A stretch of DNA of 64,000 bases from NCBI GenBank assembly GCA_963668605.1, contig OY764903.1, positions 2,790,001-2,854,000 on the forward strand, read 5' to 3'. Shown one piece after another: positions 6,251 to 14,105 of the stretch; the stretch's first letter is position 1, and each line of letters begins with the position of its first letter. The translations under genes were made by a program, and so were the position numbers. This stretch comes from G963668605 sp963668605 (GTDB lineage Bacteria; Acidobacteriota; Terriglobia; Bryobacterales; Bryobacteraceae). Under the pieces are notes generated by a model. That model saw only the letters and a list, made by a program, of their open reading frames with translations, did not search any database and was not told the origin of the DNA.

Positions 6251-9088
6251 ATGAAAAGATCGGCTGCTCTTCTGATCCTGTTTGCCTGCGCGGCGGCATA
6301 TGGGGAAACCGTAAACTTGGACGGCGCCTGGCAGATTGTCTTCGATCACCGGAACGAAGGGCGCGCGGCCCAATGGTACAAGCAGCAAAGGTTTGAATCC
6401 CTGGCGGGAAAGCGGACCATCCAGGTCCCCAGTTGCTGGGAAACGATCGAGCAGGATTACGAAGGCGCGGCATGGTACGGATTGCGTTTTCGAGCGCCTG
6501 CCAATGCGAAAGACAAGCTCATCCGGCTGCGGTTCCATGCCGTGAATTATCGAGCTGAGGTCTGGATCAACGATCAGCCGGCCGGTTTCCATGAGGGCGG
6601 ATATACACCTTTCGAACTGACCGTTGGCGATCTGCTCCGGCCCGGCAAGGAGAATTTCCTCGCCGTGCGCGTGCTTGGCCCGGTTTTGACGAAAGATACG
6701 ACCCTGGATGGAATTGGGCCCAATGAAACACCGCACTGGCGCGGCGCGATCACCGGCGGAATTTGGCAGTCCGTAGAGCTTGTCGCCTCGAACGACATCT
6801 ATGTTTCCCGAATCTTCGTACAGCCGAACATAAAGAGCAACCGGGCGGTGGTCCAAACAGACGTTGAGAATGCGTCCCCAAAAACGCGTCAGGCGGCGCT
6901 GGAACTTGTTTTGGATGGTAACGCCGGAAGTGCACGGCGCGAGGTCGCGCTACGCCCCGGCCACAACCGGATCGAAGCCGAAATCAGTATTGCCAACGCA
7001 AAACTCTGGTCGCCGGACCATCCCAACCTATATACAGTGCACGCAAATTTGAGTTCTGGCGGCGATCTTCTGGATCGCGCCCAACAGCGCTTCGGGATGC
7101 GCGAATTCGTCATTCGCGGCCAGAATTATTACCTCAACGGACAAAAGATCTTTATTAAGGCGGGCTTTTGGGAAGGGCTTTATCCGCAAACGCTCGCTTT
7201 TCCTCCGAACGCCGATGTAGTGCGCAAGGAAATACGACTGGCAAAGGAAGCCGGGTTCAATGTGCTGCGTCCCTGGCGGAAACCGCCCGCGCCCATGATT
7301 CTCGACCTTGCGGACGAAATGGGCATGATGGTTATCGGCGCTCCGCCCATCGAGTGTATGGATTACTGGCCGCAACTTGCGCCGGAAACGGAGAACCGGA
7401 TTGCGACGGAGGTCCGCGAGATGATCCTGCGGGACCGCAATCATCCCTCCCTCATTTACTGGGAATTGTTCAATGAGATCGCGCGGCATGGCCTCGCGCG
7501 GCTCAAACACGGGATGTCGCTGCTCGCGCGAGACCTCGACCCAACCCGAATCGTGATCGATGAATCGGGTGGCTGGGCCGAGGGGGCGAACGCCTATCCG
7601 CCTTACAGCTACGAGCCGGTGGCTATCAACGAAGTACATTCTTATAAGCCGGCGCCAGTCTCGCCCCAAACCTACGATCTCTATCTCCACCTCCCGCAGC
7701 AGGGCTCTGATCCGCGGATGCTTGGCAGAAGTGCCATGAAAGCACCAGACGGGCTGATTTTCGTCTCCGAAGTAGGTTATGGCGCCTTTCCCGATCTGCC
7801 TGCCAATGTGGAGCAGTACAAGCGGGAAGGCAATCCGCTCACGCCGGATTACCGGTACCATGTGCTCTTGCTCGAAGGCATCGAAAAGGCGGCCCGTCAG
7901 ATGAAGTGGGATGAGATTTTTCCGGACACGGCGGCGTTGTGCCGTGCGTCACAGCGGGTGCAGGCGGAGGGCAACCGGCTGCAACTGGAAGCTCTCCGAC
8001 TGAATCCTCGGATTGCCGGATATTGCCTGCACGCTTATACGGACGGCGATTGGGTGGTGGGCGCGGGTGTTCTCGACCTCTTCCGAAATCCCAAGCTGGT
8101 CTACGAAACGGTCAAGCGGGTGCAATCGCCGCTCTATATAGCGATCCAGGTGAACCCGTCGAATTTCAGCGAAGGACAGACTGCACAGCTTAAGTTTCAG
8201 GCGGTGAACGATGAGAATACTCGCAACGCAGAGCTAGTCTGGGAGATCATTTCACCAGACGGCGGGGTCGTGCGTCGCGAGAGTAAGCAGGTGTCGATCG
8301 CGTCCGGAATAAGCACTCTGCTGGAATCAAAGTTGCCCCTGCTCAATGTATCAGGTACGTATAAGGTTCGCGTACGCGTCGCTGGTTACAACAACGAGCA
8401 CGAGTTCTTCTATCTGGCGAAGAAGGATCTCCAAGCGCCGGCCGCACAGTTCGCAGTGCTTGATCCCAAAGGCGAGATCACGCCGTTTCTGAAAACGCGC
8501 GGATTGCATTTCCGCGAATTCAACGGCAGGGAAAATCTTCCGGTAATCGTCGCCACCGATACCTCGCGGAATGCGGAAACGCTCGAAAGCTTCAAGCAAT
8601 TGATGGCGTATGTGAAGCAAGGCGGCGTGGCTGTCTTCCTCAAGACTCCTGGGATCCGGACGATTCCCAAAAACGTCGACAACGAACTCGTGCGTACGGG
8701 CGTATTCCCCTTTCAAACGCGCTTGCGCAACGCGCGCGGGAATTGGGATCCGGTGAATCATGGAGTCCGCCCGCATCCCATTTTCGACGGCCTGCCAGCT
8801 AAAGACTTTATGGGTCAGGCTTACCTGAATGTCTGCGCGAATGAAACGATCGAGGGCATTCAGGAACCGCCCATCGTGGGTTCCGTGAGCTATGAGTGGG
8901 GAACGACCAGGCCGGACGCGAACTACCACGGGCCCAGGAACGTCTGGTGGGGATCGGATATGGTGGTTGTGCCTTATGGCAAAGGACGCCTGTTGCTCTC
9001 GACTTTACGGATTACGGAGAACTTGGGACAGGATCCCGTAGCAGACAAACTGTTCTACAACATGGTGCGCTGGGCCGCCGGAAGGTGA
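6251..9088 (+). CDS. Glycoside hydrolase family 2 enzyme (beta-galactosidase/glucuronidase type), exported
   Basis: The ATG at 6251 is chosen because GGAG lies 7 nt upstream and a signal peptide follows (MKRSAALLILFACAAAYG), giving 945 residues. Domains in order: jelly-roll sugar-binding domain (about 20-190), Ig-like domain (190-290), TIM barrel (290-600) and a long C-terminal beta/alpha extension to the end. Acid/base E409 lies in YWELFNEIARHG and the probable nucleophile E507 in FVSEVGYG. GH2 enzymes cleave beta-galactosides, glucuronides or mannosides. The extension of over 300 residues is unlike short GH2 enzymes and contains a glutamine-amidotransferase-like stretch (VAVFLKTPGIRTIP). 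The gene is first in an operon with the Gfo/Idh/MocA gene 33 nt downstream. Confidence 0.88.
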   Translation: MKRSAALLILFACAAAYGETVNLDGAWQIVFDHRNEGRAAQWYKQQRFESLAGKRTIQVPSCWETIEQDYEGAAWYGLRFRAPANAKDKLIRLRFHAVNYRAEVWINDQPAGFHEGGYTPFELTVGDLLRPGKENFLAVRVLGPVLTKDTTLDGIGPNETPHWRGAITGGIWQSVELVASNDIYVSRIFVQPNIKSNRAVVQTDVENASPKTRQAALELVLDGNAGSARREVALRPGHNRIEAEISIANAKLWSPDHPNLYTVHANLSSGGDLLDRAQQRFGMREFVIRGQNYYLNGQKIFIKAGFWEGLYPQTLAFPPNADVVRKEIRLAKEAGFNVLRPWRKPPAPMILDLADEMGMMVIGAPPIECMDYWPQLAPETENRIATEVREMILRDRNHPSLIYWELFNEIARHGLARLKHGMSLLARDLDPTRIVIDESGGWAEGANAYPPYSYEPVAINEVHSYKPAPVSPQTYDLYLHLPQQGSDPRMLGRSAMKAPDGLIFVSEVGYGAFPDLPANVEQYKREGNPLTPDYRYHVLLLEGIEKAARQMKWDEIFPDTAALCRASQRVQAEGNRLQLEALRLNPRIAGYCLHAYTDGDWVVGAGVLDLFRNPKLVYETVKRVQSPLYIAIQVNPSNFSEGQTAQLKFQAVNDENTRNAELVWEIISPDGGVVRRESKQVSIASGISTLLESKLPLLNVSGTYKVRVRVAGYNNEHEFFYLAKKDLQAPAAQFAVLDPKGEITPFLKTRGLHFREFNGRENLPVIVATDTSRNAETLESFKQLMAYVKQGGVAVFLKTPGIRTIPKNVDNELVRTGVFPFQTRLRNARGNWDPVNHGVRPHPIFDGLPAKDFMGQAYLNVCANETIEGIQEPPIVGSVSYEWGTTRPDANYHGPRNVWWGSDMVVVPYGKGRLLLSTLRITENLGQDPVADKLFYNMVRWAAGR

Positions 9089-9121
9089 GCCAACTGGATC
9101 AATTATGGAAAGGAATTCAAA

Positions 9122-10420
9122 ATGGATCTTTTGAACAGGAGAAACTTCATTGGAACTGGCGCCTCCGCCTTCACCATCCTCAAACCGGAGCTTGTCAGAG
9201 GCGCTGGAAAGGAAAAACTCAAAGCCGGTCTCGTCGGTTGTGGCGGGCGCGGCACAACCGCAGCATTCGACCTGCTCACCGGGAACCAAAACGTCGAACT
9301 GGTCGCGATGGCCGATCTGTTCGAAGATCACCTGGAGAAGTCGCTCGCTCAACTGCGGGACCCGAAGGGAAAATTCCCGGGCGTTCCGGACGTGGGACAA
9401 TACGCGAGCATCCAGGACAAGATCACGGTCGATCCGGAACATCACTTCACCGGTTTCGACGCCTACAAGAAACTGATCGCCTCCGATGTGGATATCGTGC
9501 TGCTTGCCACCCCCCCCGGATACCGCTCCATCCATTTCGAGGCAGCGGTGAACGCCGGGAAGCACGTCTTTACCGAGAAGCCCATCGCTGTTGATCCCGT
9601 GGGCGTCCGGCGCTTCATGGCGGCGGCCCAGAAAGCGGAGCAGTTGAAACTCACCGTCGTCTCGGGAGCGCAGCGCCATTACTTCAACGAATTTGTCGAA
9701 ACGATCAAGAAGATTCACGACGGCGCAATCGGCGACATTGTGGCGGCGTATTCGTGGTACCTGAGCAGGCCGGTGTTCCACGTGCCCGCGCGCGATCCGA
9801 AGTGGGCGGACACCGAGTTCGAACACCGCAACTGGTATTCTTTCGTCTGGCTGTGCGGCGACCAGATGGTGGAGCAGCACTTCCACAATCTGGACACGAT
9901 CAATTGGGTGATGGGCACGCATCCGGCGAAGGTGGTAGCCAGCGGCGGCGCGGCATGGCGGCCCCGCGAGGAATACTACGGCAACATTTACGATCACATG
10001 AGCGCCGATTTCGTGTATCCGAACGGAGTCCATTTCAGCAGCACATGCCGGCAGTATTCGGAAAAGTGCTTTCAGCTCACCGATGACCTGGTGGTGGGCA
10101 CCAAGGGCCGAAGCAACTGCCGCGACATGGGCGGAACGAAGGGAAAAGTGAACGTCTGGGATCACAAAGCGTACGTGCAGGAACACATTGCCCTGGTCAA
10201 CAGCATCCGCGGAGACGGACCTTACGTCAATCACGGCAAAATGGTCGCCGAGAGCACGATGACGGCGATCATGGCGCGCGAGTCGGCTTATTCGGGTCAG
10301 GAAATCACCTGGGAGCAGATCATGGCGTCGAAGCTCGATCTCACGCCGAAGACGCTCGATCTGAGCGCAAAGATGGAGGTGCCGCCGCTGCCGGTTCCGG
10401 GCGTGTATAAGTTTATCTAA
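9122..10420 (+). CDS. Gfo/Idh/MocA-family oxidoreductase, exported
   Basis: The 432-residue protein has a Tat-like leader (LLNRRNFIGTGASAFTIL), a Rossmann NAD(P)-binding motif (GLVGCGGRGTTAAF) and the family's active-site EKPIA in HVFTEKPIAVDPV. The second half is the family's alpha/beta substrate domain. Members oxidise or isomerise sugars, often as bound-cofactor enzymes, or cleave glycosidic links by a redox mechanism. A GGAAAGGA site precedes the ATG. It follows the GH2 gene closely and probably handles the sugar released by it. The exact reaction is not predictable from sequence. Confidence 0.88.
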   Translation: MDLLNRRNFIGTGASAFTILKPELVRGAGKEKLKAGLVGCGGRGTTAAFDLLTGNQNVELVAMADLFEDHLEKSLAQLRDPKGKFPGVPDVGQYASIQDKITVDPEHHFTGFDAYKKLIASDVDIVLLATPPGYRSIHFEAAVNAGKHVFTEKPIAVDPVGVRRFMAAAQKAEQLKLTVVSGAQRHYFNEFVETIKKIHDGAIGDIVAAYSWYLSRPVFHVPARDPKWADTEFEHRNWYSFVWLCGDQMVEQHFHNLDTINWVMGTHPAKVVASGGAAWRPREEYYGNIYDHMSADFVYPNGVHFSSTCRQYSEKCFQLTDDLVVGTKGRSNCRDMGGTKGKVNVWDHKAYVQEHIALVNSIRGDGPYVNHGKMVAESTMTAIMARESAYSGQEITWEQIMASKLDLTPKTLDLSAKMEVPPLPVPGVYKFI

Positions 10421-10435
10421 AGCCGCGCTGTGTTG

Positions 10436-10468
10436 CCGGACGGGCGCTTCCCCGAGGCTTCTGTCCGG
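10436..10468 (+). terminator. Weak inverted repeat after the oxidoreductase gene
   Basis: CCGGAC (10436-10441) pairs with GTCCGG (10463-10468) 16 bases after the stop. There is no T-run, so termination is only a possibility. Confidence 0.25.
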
Positions 10469-10497
10469 TAGTTCGCAGCAAGGCACTAACGATCTCA

Positions 10498-10986
10498 ATG
10501 AAGAGCCTAAACTTCAACTCCGTTTCGCGCGTCAACCGCCGCCGCCTTTCTGGCCGGCCTCAGTGCCGCCCCAATGCTTGCCAACGCTGCGTCACGCCGA
10601 ATGAAGATGAGCTTGGCGTGTGGCGCCATAGGTGTCAAAGCGACGCAGTTCGAAATCATCGACTTCGCGCAGCGCCAAGGTTTCGAAGCGATCGGGCCAA
10701 AGGCGGATTACCCTGCATCGCTTTCGGACTCCCAACTCGCAAAGCTGAATGATGAGCTGAAAAGGCGGAGGGCGACCGCGTCGACAAACATGCCGTAGAG
10801 CCGGTCCACTTCGCTGGCCAGCACATCACAAGCGCCATCCGAGAGTGGCTCATGCGGCGTGAAGTCGTCCTTGCGCGCGCCGGCAAAGACGGTGGTGTAC
10901 TTCAATCCGTTGGCCGCATCCCAGCCAAGGCAGCCGACATCCTCGAGAAGGTCAAGCGCGCCCGAACGGTGCTGGATAATGGTTAA
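10498..10986 (+). pseudogene. Decayed sugar-phosphate isomerase/epimerase-like gene
   Basis: A twin-arginine leader is split between two frames: VNRRR in one, then AAAFLAGLSAAPMLANA in the next. It runs into a xylose-isomerase-like N-terminus (MSLACGAIGVKATQFEIIDF, then GFEAIGPKADYPASLSD). The frame is lost at about 10760-10798. A further open stretch to a stop at 10984-10986 (EKVKRARTVLDNG) is not recognisable and may belong to another gene. The 5' part therefore looks like the start of an exported sugar isomerase, and the whole stretch is broken. Confidence 0.55.
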
Positions 10987-11004
10987 TCTGCTCGCCGAAG
11001 ACCA

Positions 11005-11097
11005 CTAGCCGGCGCACCCATTTGTTATCGCGCGGGGTGAAGGGACATCATGCGCGGTTTGTTGAGTAACCGGTGCGATGGATAATTTGGCCATACG
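11005..11097 (-). mobile_element. IS remnant, 5' end of a transposase gene (relic a)
   Basis: The reverse complement aligns with the sequences at 21425-21494 and 61800-61975: TCGCACCG, then AACCGCGCATGATG, then a degraded form of the transposase start ATGCGCGACAACA. Its outer end reads CGTATGGCCAAA, similar to the CGTATGGTCC end of the intact IS in this window. Only about 90 bp survive. Confidence 0.6.
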
Positions 11098-11382
11098 GAC
11101 ACGGTTTCAGTGCCCTCCTGGCCGAAAATGAAGCAACGGCGAGTATGCTTGGAATGAGCGGTGACGAAACGCTTCCGGAACTCAGAAAGATCCGGCCGGC
11201 GGTAGAGTGATGATTTCAAGCGGTTACAGCGAACTGGAAGCAATGAAGTTCGGTAGGGCTGGCCAGAAAAGTGAAGGCCGCAATCAAGGAGTGCGGGCGA
11301 CGGCATCAGGATAGTATGGCACGGTACTTCTTCGGCGGTGGAGTTACTCCTTCTCACGTAGAGCGGCTATACAATAGGGTCG
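11098..11382. other. Intergenic stretch with no recognised gene
   Basis: Short open frames on both strands have no familiar motifs and no ribosome sites. A possible weak -10 (TATACA near 11370) lies just before the secreted protein gene. Confidence 0.4.
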
Positions 11383-12597
11383 ATGAGACCCTTGGCCCTC
11401 CTGCTGCTGATCGGCGGTTGCGCATTCTCCGCCACTCTGACCATCACGCCGGCGGTGATTTCAGATTGTCAGGATGGCAGAGGGGTGGCTCAACTCACCT
11501 GGACTGGCGCAAACGGTCCTGTGCAGATCCGTCTTATCGAGCCCAGCGGTCCCGCGATGACCGGCTTCGACGACCCCTCCGGTTCGGCGATAACAGGCCT
11601 GTGGGTCACAGACGGCTTGAAATTCTTGCTGGTGGACCAGTCGGGGACGGTCCAAGCTTCAGCCGTCGCTCGCGTGAGTTGCGGCGGAACTGTTCGCACC
11701 ATCGATCCAGGTCTGCAAACCGGCAGTTATTTTCCGTTGCAGGTCGGCAACACGTGGATCTATCGGAGCAACAGCCGCTTTCTAACCGGCGCTTATGTCG
11801 TTCGTTCAATCAGCGGTACTGAGATCATTTCTGGCAAGACCTACTTTGTCCTGAAGCAAGGTTCGTCTGTAGTCGCCAAGCTGCGCGGAGACAACGATGG
11901 CGTTATCTGGATCGCAACCGACGGCGGGGAACAAGTTTATCTGGACCCAGCGTCCTCCTCCGTGCGACGAATCTTATACACCGGTCCGCTCGGGGATTTC
12001 GGTGACGCCCTGACAAGGTCCTCGTTCGTCAACTCGCTGGAATTTGATCGCTCGATCTTCGTGCGCGGACTCGGTCTGGCGCAGTTCACTGCGGACATGG
12101 TGACCGGCTCGTCAGGAGGTTTTCTCAACAGCCTGGATCTTGTGGAAGTGCGATTGCCCGGCGTGCATCTTTCGGTTCCGGTGCCGACCGTCGGCCTCTC
12201 GATAGAGACGACGGACCTCGACTTAACCGGCAAGCGTGTACCAAACTGCGCTTTGCCGTGTTACTTCGTTGCGTGCGGGTTTGGCGGGGTGCCGCCAGAT
12301 CCTCCTGGAACCTATCGTCCTTGCGCGCAGGCCCGGATCGAAACTATCGCCAGCCCGGGATCTGAAGTCCAGCTTCAACTGCTGGACTCTACGGGTGCCG
12401 TTGTTTTCACCTCGTCGGCATCGGCCGATGCCAGCGGCCACAACCTCAGCTATGTACGCCTCCCCGTGTACACCACCTCGGAGCCCACTTCGTCCAACTT
12501 CACGCTATTGCCCCCGGGACAATACAGGCTGACGGGCCGAGTGTTCGATTCCGGCCAGGAAACCGCTTCGTCAACTATCAACCTGCGCGTGCGTTAA
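11383..12597 (+). CDS. Secreted protein of unknown function
   Basis: The 404-residue protein starts with a clear signal peptide (MRPLALLLLIGGCAFSA). The first 100 residues are beta-rich with an Ig-like look (QLTWTGANGPVQIRL). The middle contains YFPLQVGNTWIYR, a motif common in secreted acidobacterial proteins that precede a beta-sandwich. The C-terminal 100 residues again look like an Ig-like fold, ending in a conserved-looking GQYRLTGRVFDS strand. Cysteines are few and paired (PNCALPCYFVACGFG). No catalytic motif is visible. It stands alone, followed by IS copy 1. Role unknown; an extracellular binding or structural protein is possible. Confidence 0.75.
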   Translation: MRPLALLLLIGGCAFSATLTITPAVISDCQDGRGVAQLTWTGANGPVQIRLIEPSGPAMTGFDDPSGSAITGLWVTDGLKFLLVDQSGTVQASAVARVSCGGTVRTIDPGLQTGSYFPLQVGNTWIYRSNSRFLTGAYVVRSISGTEIISGKTYFVLKQGSSVVAKLRGDNDGVIWIATDGGEQVYLDPASSSVRRILYTGPLGDFGDALTRSSFVNSLEFDRSIFVRGLGLAQFTADMVTGSSGGFLNSLDLVEVRLPGVHLSVPVPTVGLSIETTDLDLTGKRVPNCALPCYFVACGFGGVPPDPPGTYRPCAQARIETIASPGSEVQLQLLDSTGAVVFTSSASADASGHNLSYVRLPVYTTSEPTSSNFTLLPPGQYRLTGRVFDSGQETASSTINLRVR

Positions 12598-12725
12598 CGG
12601 GCGACTGTACATTCCATACAACTGAACCTGCCAGTCCGCAGGTCGAAAGTACCCGTAAGGGATCCCAGTATCGTCCGGCAGAATTAGCTTGCTGTTTTCC
12701 AGAATGTATCGTCGTAAACCGCTGC

Positions 12726-14083
12726 CGTATGGTCAGGAAACTCGATCCGCCTGAATTCGCGCTGTTTCGTAACGGTCCACGCCGATGCTCGAGATAATGA
12801 GCTAACAAGATGCCGAGAGTCCTGGCTCCATTCCGGTTCGTGCTGATCGACGTGGCCGGTTGGATGAACCAACGCCAACTGCAGGTGATTGATTACCTTC
12901 GCGAGGAGAACCGGGTTCTTCGCGAGCAACTCGGCGACAAGCGCCTTCGATTCAGCGACGACCAGCGCCGGCGCTTGGCCGCCAAGGCCAAAGGATTGGG
13001 ACGGAAGATTCTGGCCGAGGTGGCCACGATTGTGACTCCCGAGACGTTGCTGGCCTGGCATCGAAAGCTGATTTCCCAGAAGTACGACGGCAGTGGGAAG
13101 CGCGGACCGGGCCGGCCTCGCACCGCCGGGGAGACCGAGAATCTGGTCATGCGAATGGCCGAAGAGAACCGGGATTGGGGCCATCGGCGCATCCAGGGCG
13201 CACTGTCAAATCTCGGGCACGAAATGGCCCGAAGCACGATCGCGGTAATTCTTAAGAGGCACGGGATCGAACCCGCGCCGGAGCGGAGCCGTAAGACGAC
13301 CTGGAACGAGTTTCTGCGTCAACATTGGGAACTGATTGCAGCCACAGACTTCTTCACTGTGGAAGTGTGGACTCGGCGAGGGCTGCAACGGTTCGTCGTG
13401 CTGTTCTTCATCGAACTCTCGACACGCAAGGTAGAGATCGCAGGCATCGCGACTGCTGCAAACGGCCTATGGATGAGCCAGATCGGCAGAAACCTCACCG
13501 ATGCCGACGATGGGATTCTAAAGGGCAAACGCTACCTGATTCACGATCGCGACCCGCTGTTCACCGCGGAGTTCTTGAGCATGCTTACGGATGGGGGTGT
13601 GAAGTCCGTGAAACTACCACCGCGCTCTCCAAATCTGACTGCACACGCGGAGAGATTCGTGCGCAGCATCAAGGAGTCCTGCTTGGAGCGCATGATCTTC
13701 TTCGGTGCAGGATCGTTGCGCAAAGGGATCCACGAATTTGTGGCGCATTACCATGGCGAGCGCAACCACCAAGACCTCGCCAACCGTTTGATCATCCCGG
13801 ATCAATCTCAAGCTGATAATAGCGGAATGATCCAACGCAAGGAACGGCTTGGTGGCATGCTGAACTACTACTTTCGACGGGCTGCCTGAATCAGCGAAAT
13901 CCCGTCTCGAGGGGCGACCGTAGGTCGGTCGGCGCACGCACGCGCTCCCAAATGCCCCAAGCCCGAAGTGAGTTTTCCGACCGTCACCACACCGCCAAGG
14001 AGAACGGCGCAATCCATTTTCATGCCTACGATTTCGTTCGCAGTCGACGCAGTCGGCCGCCATTTTAGTATTCGGGCCAAACG
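12726..14083 (+). mobile_element. Insertion sequence, copy 1 (diverged relative)
   Basis: The element has the same layout as copies 2-4 but differs at many positions. The left end CGTATGGTCAGGAAACT and the right end (reverse complement CGTTTGGCCCGAATACT) are imperfect terminal inverted repeats. It carries one transposase gene and a 190-bp 3' tail. No target duplication is visible at the flanks. It separates the secreted protein gene from the glycosidase/TonB operon. Confidence 0.8.
12810..13889 (+). CDS. IS transposase, integrase-core (DDE) type, copy 1
   Basis: The 359-residue protein has an N-terminal coiled helix-turn-helix region (REENRVLREQLGDKRLRF), an HTH_21-like segment (NRDWGHRRIQGALSNLGHE) and a C-terminal rve integrase core. 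Catalytic residues are in TDFFTVEVW (first Asp), IHDRDPLF (second Asp) and HAERFVRSIKE (Glu). The frame is intact and may be functional. It is the most diverged of the four copies. The start is an ATG reading MPRVLAPFRF, matching the other copies. Confidence 0.9.
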   Translation: MPRVLAPFRFVLIDVAGWMNQRQLQVIDYLREENRVLREQLGDKRLRFSDDQRRRLAAKAKGLGRKILAEVATIVTPETLLAWHRKLISQKYDGSGKRGPGRPRTAGETENLVMRMAEENRDWGHRRIQGALSNLGHEMARSTIAVILKRHGIEPAPERSRKTTWNEFLRQHWELIAATDFFTVEVWTRRGLQRFVVLFFIELSTRKVEIAGIATAANGLWMSQIGRNLTDADDGILKGKRYLIHDRDPLFTAEFLSMLTDGGVKSVKLPPRSPNLTAHAERFVRSIKESCLERMIFFGAGSLRKGIHEFVAHYHGERNHQDLANRLIIPDQSQADNSGMIQRKERLGGMLNYYFRRAA

Positions 14084-14105
14084 GGGTCCCGCATCCCAGA
14101 ACCCA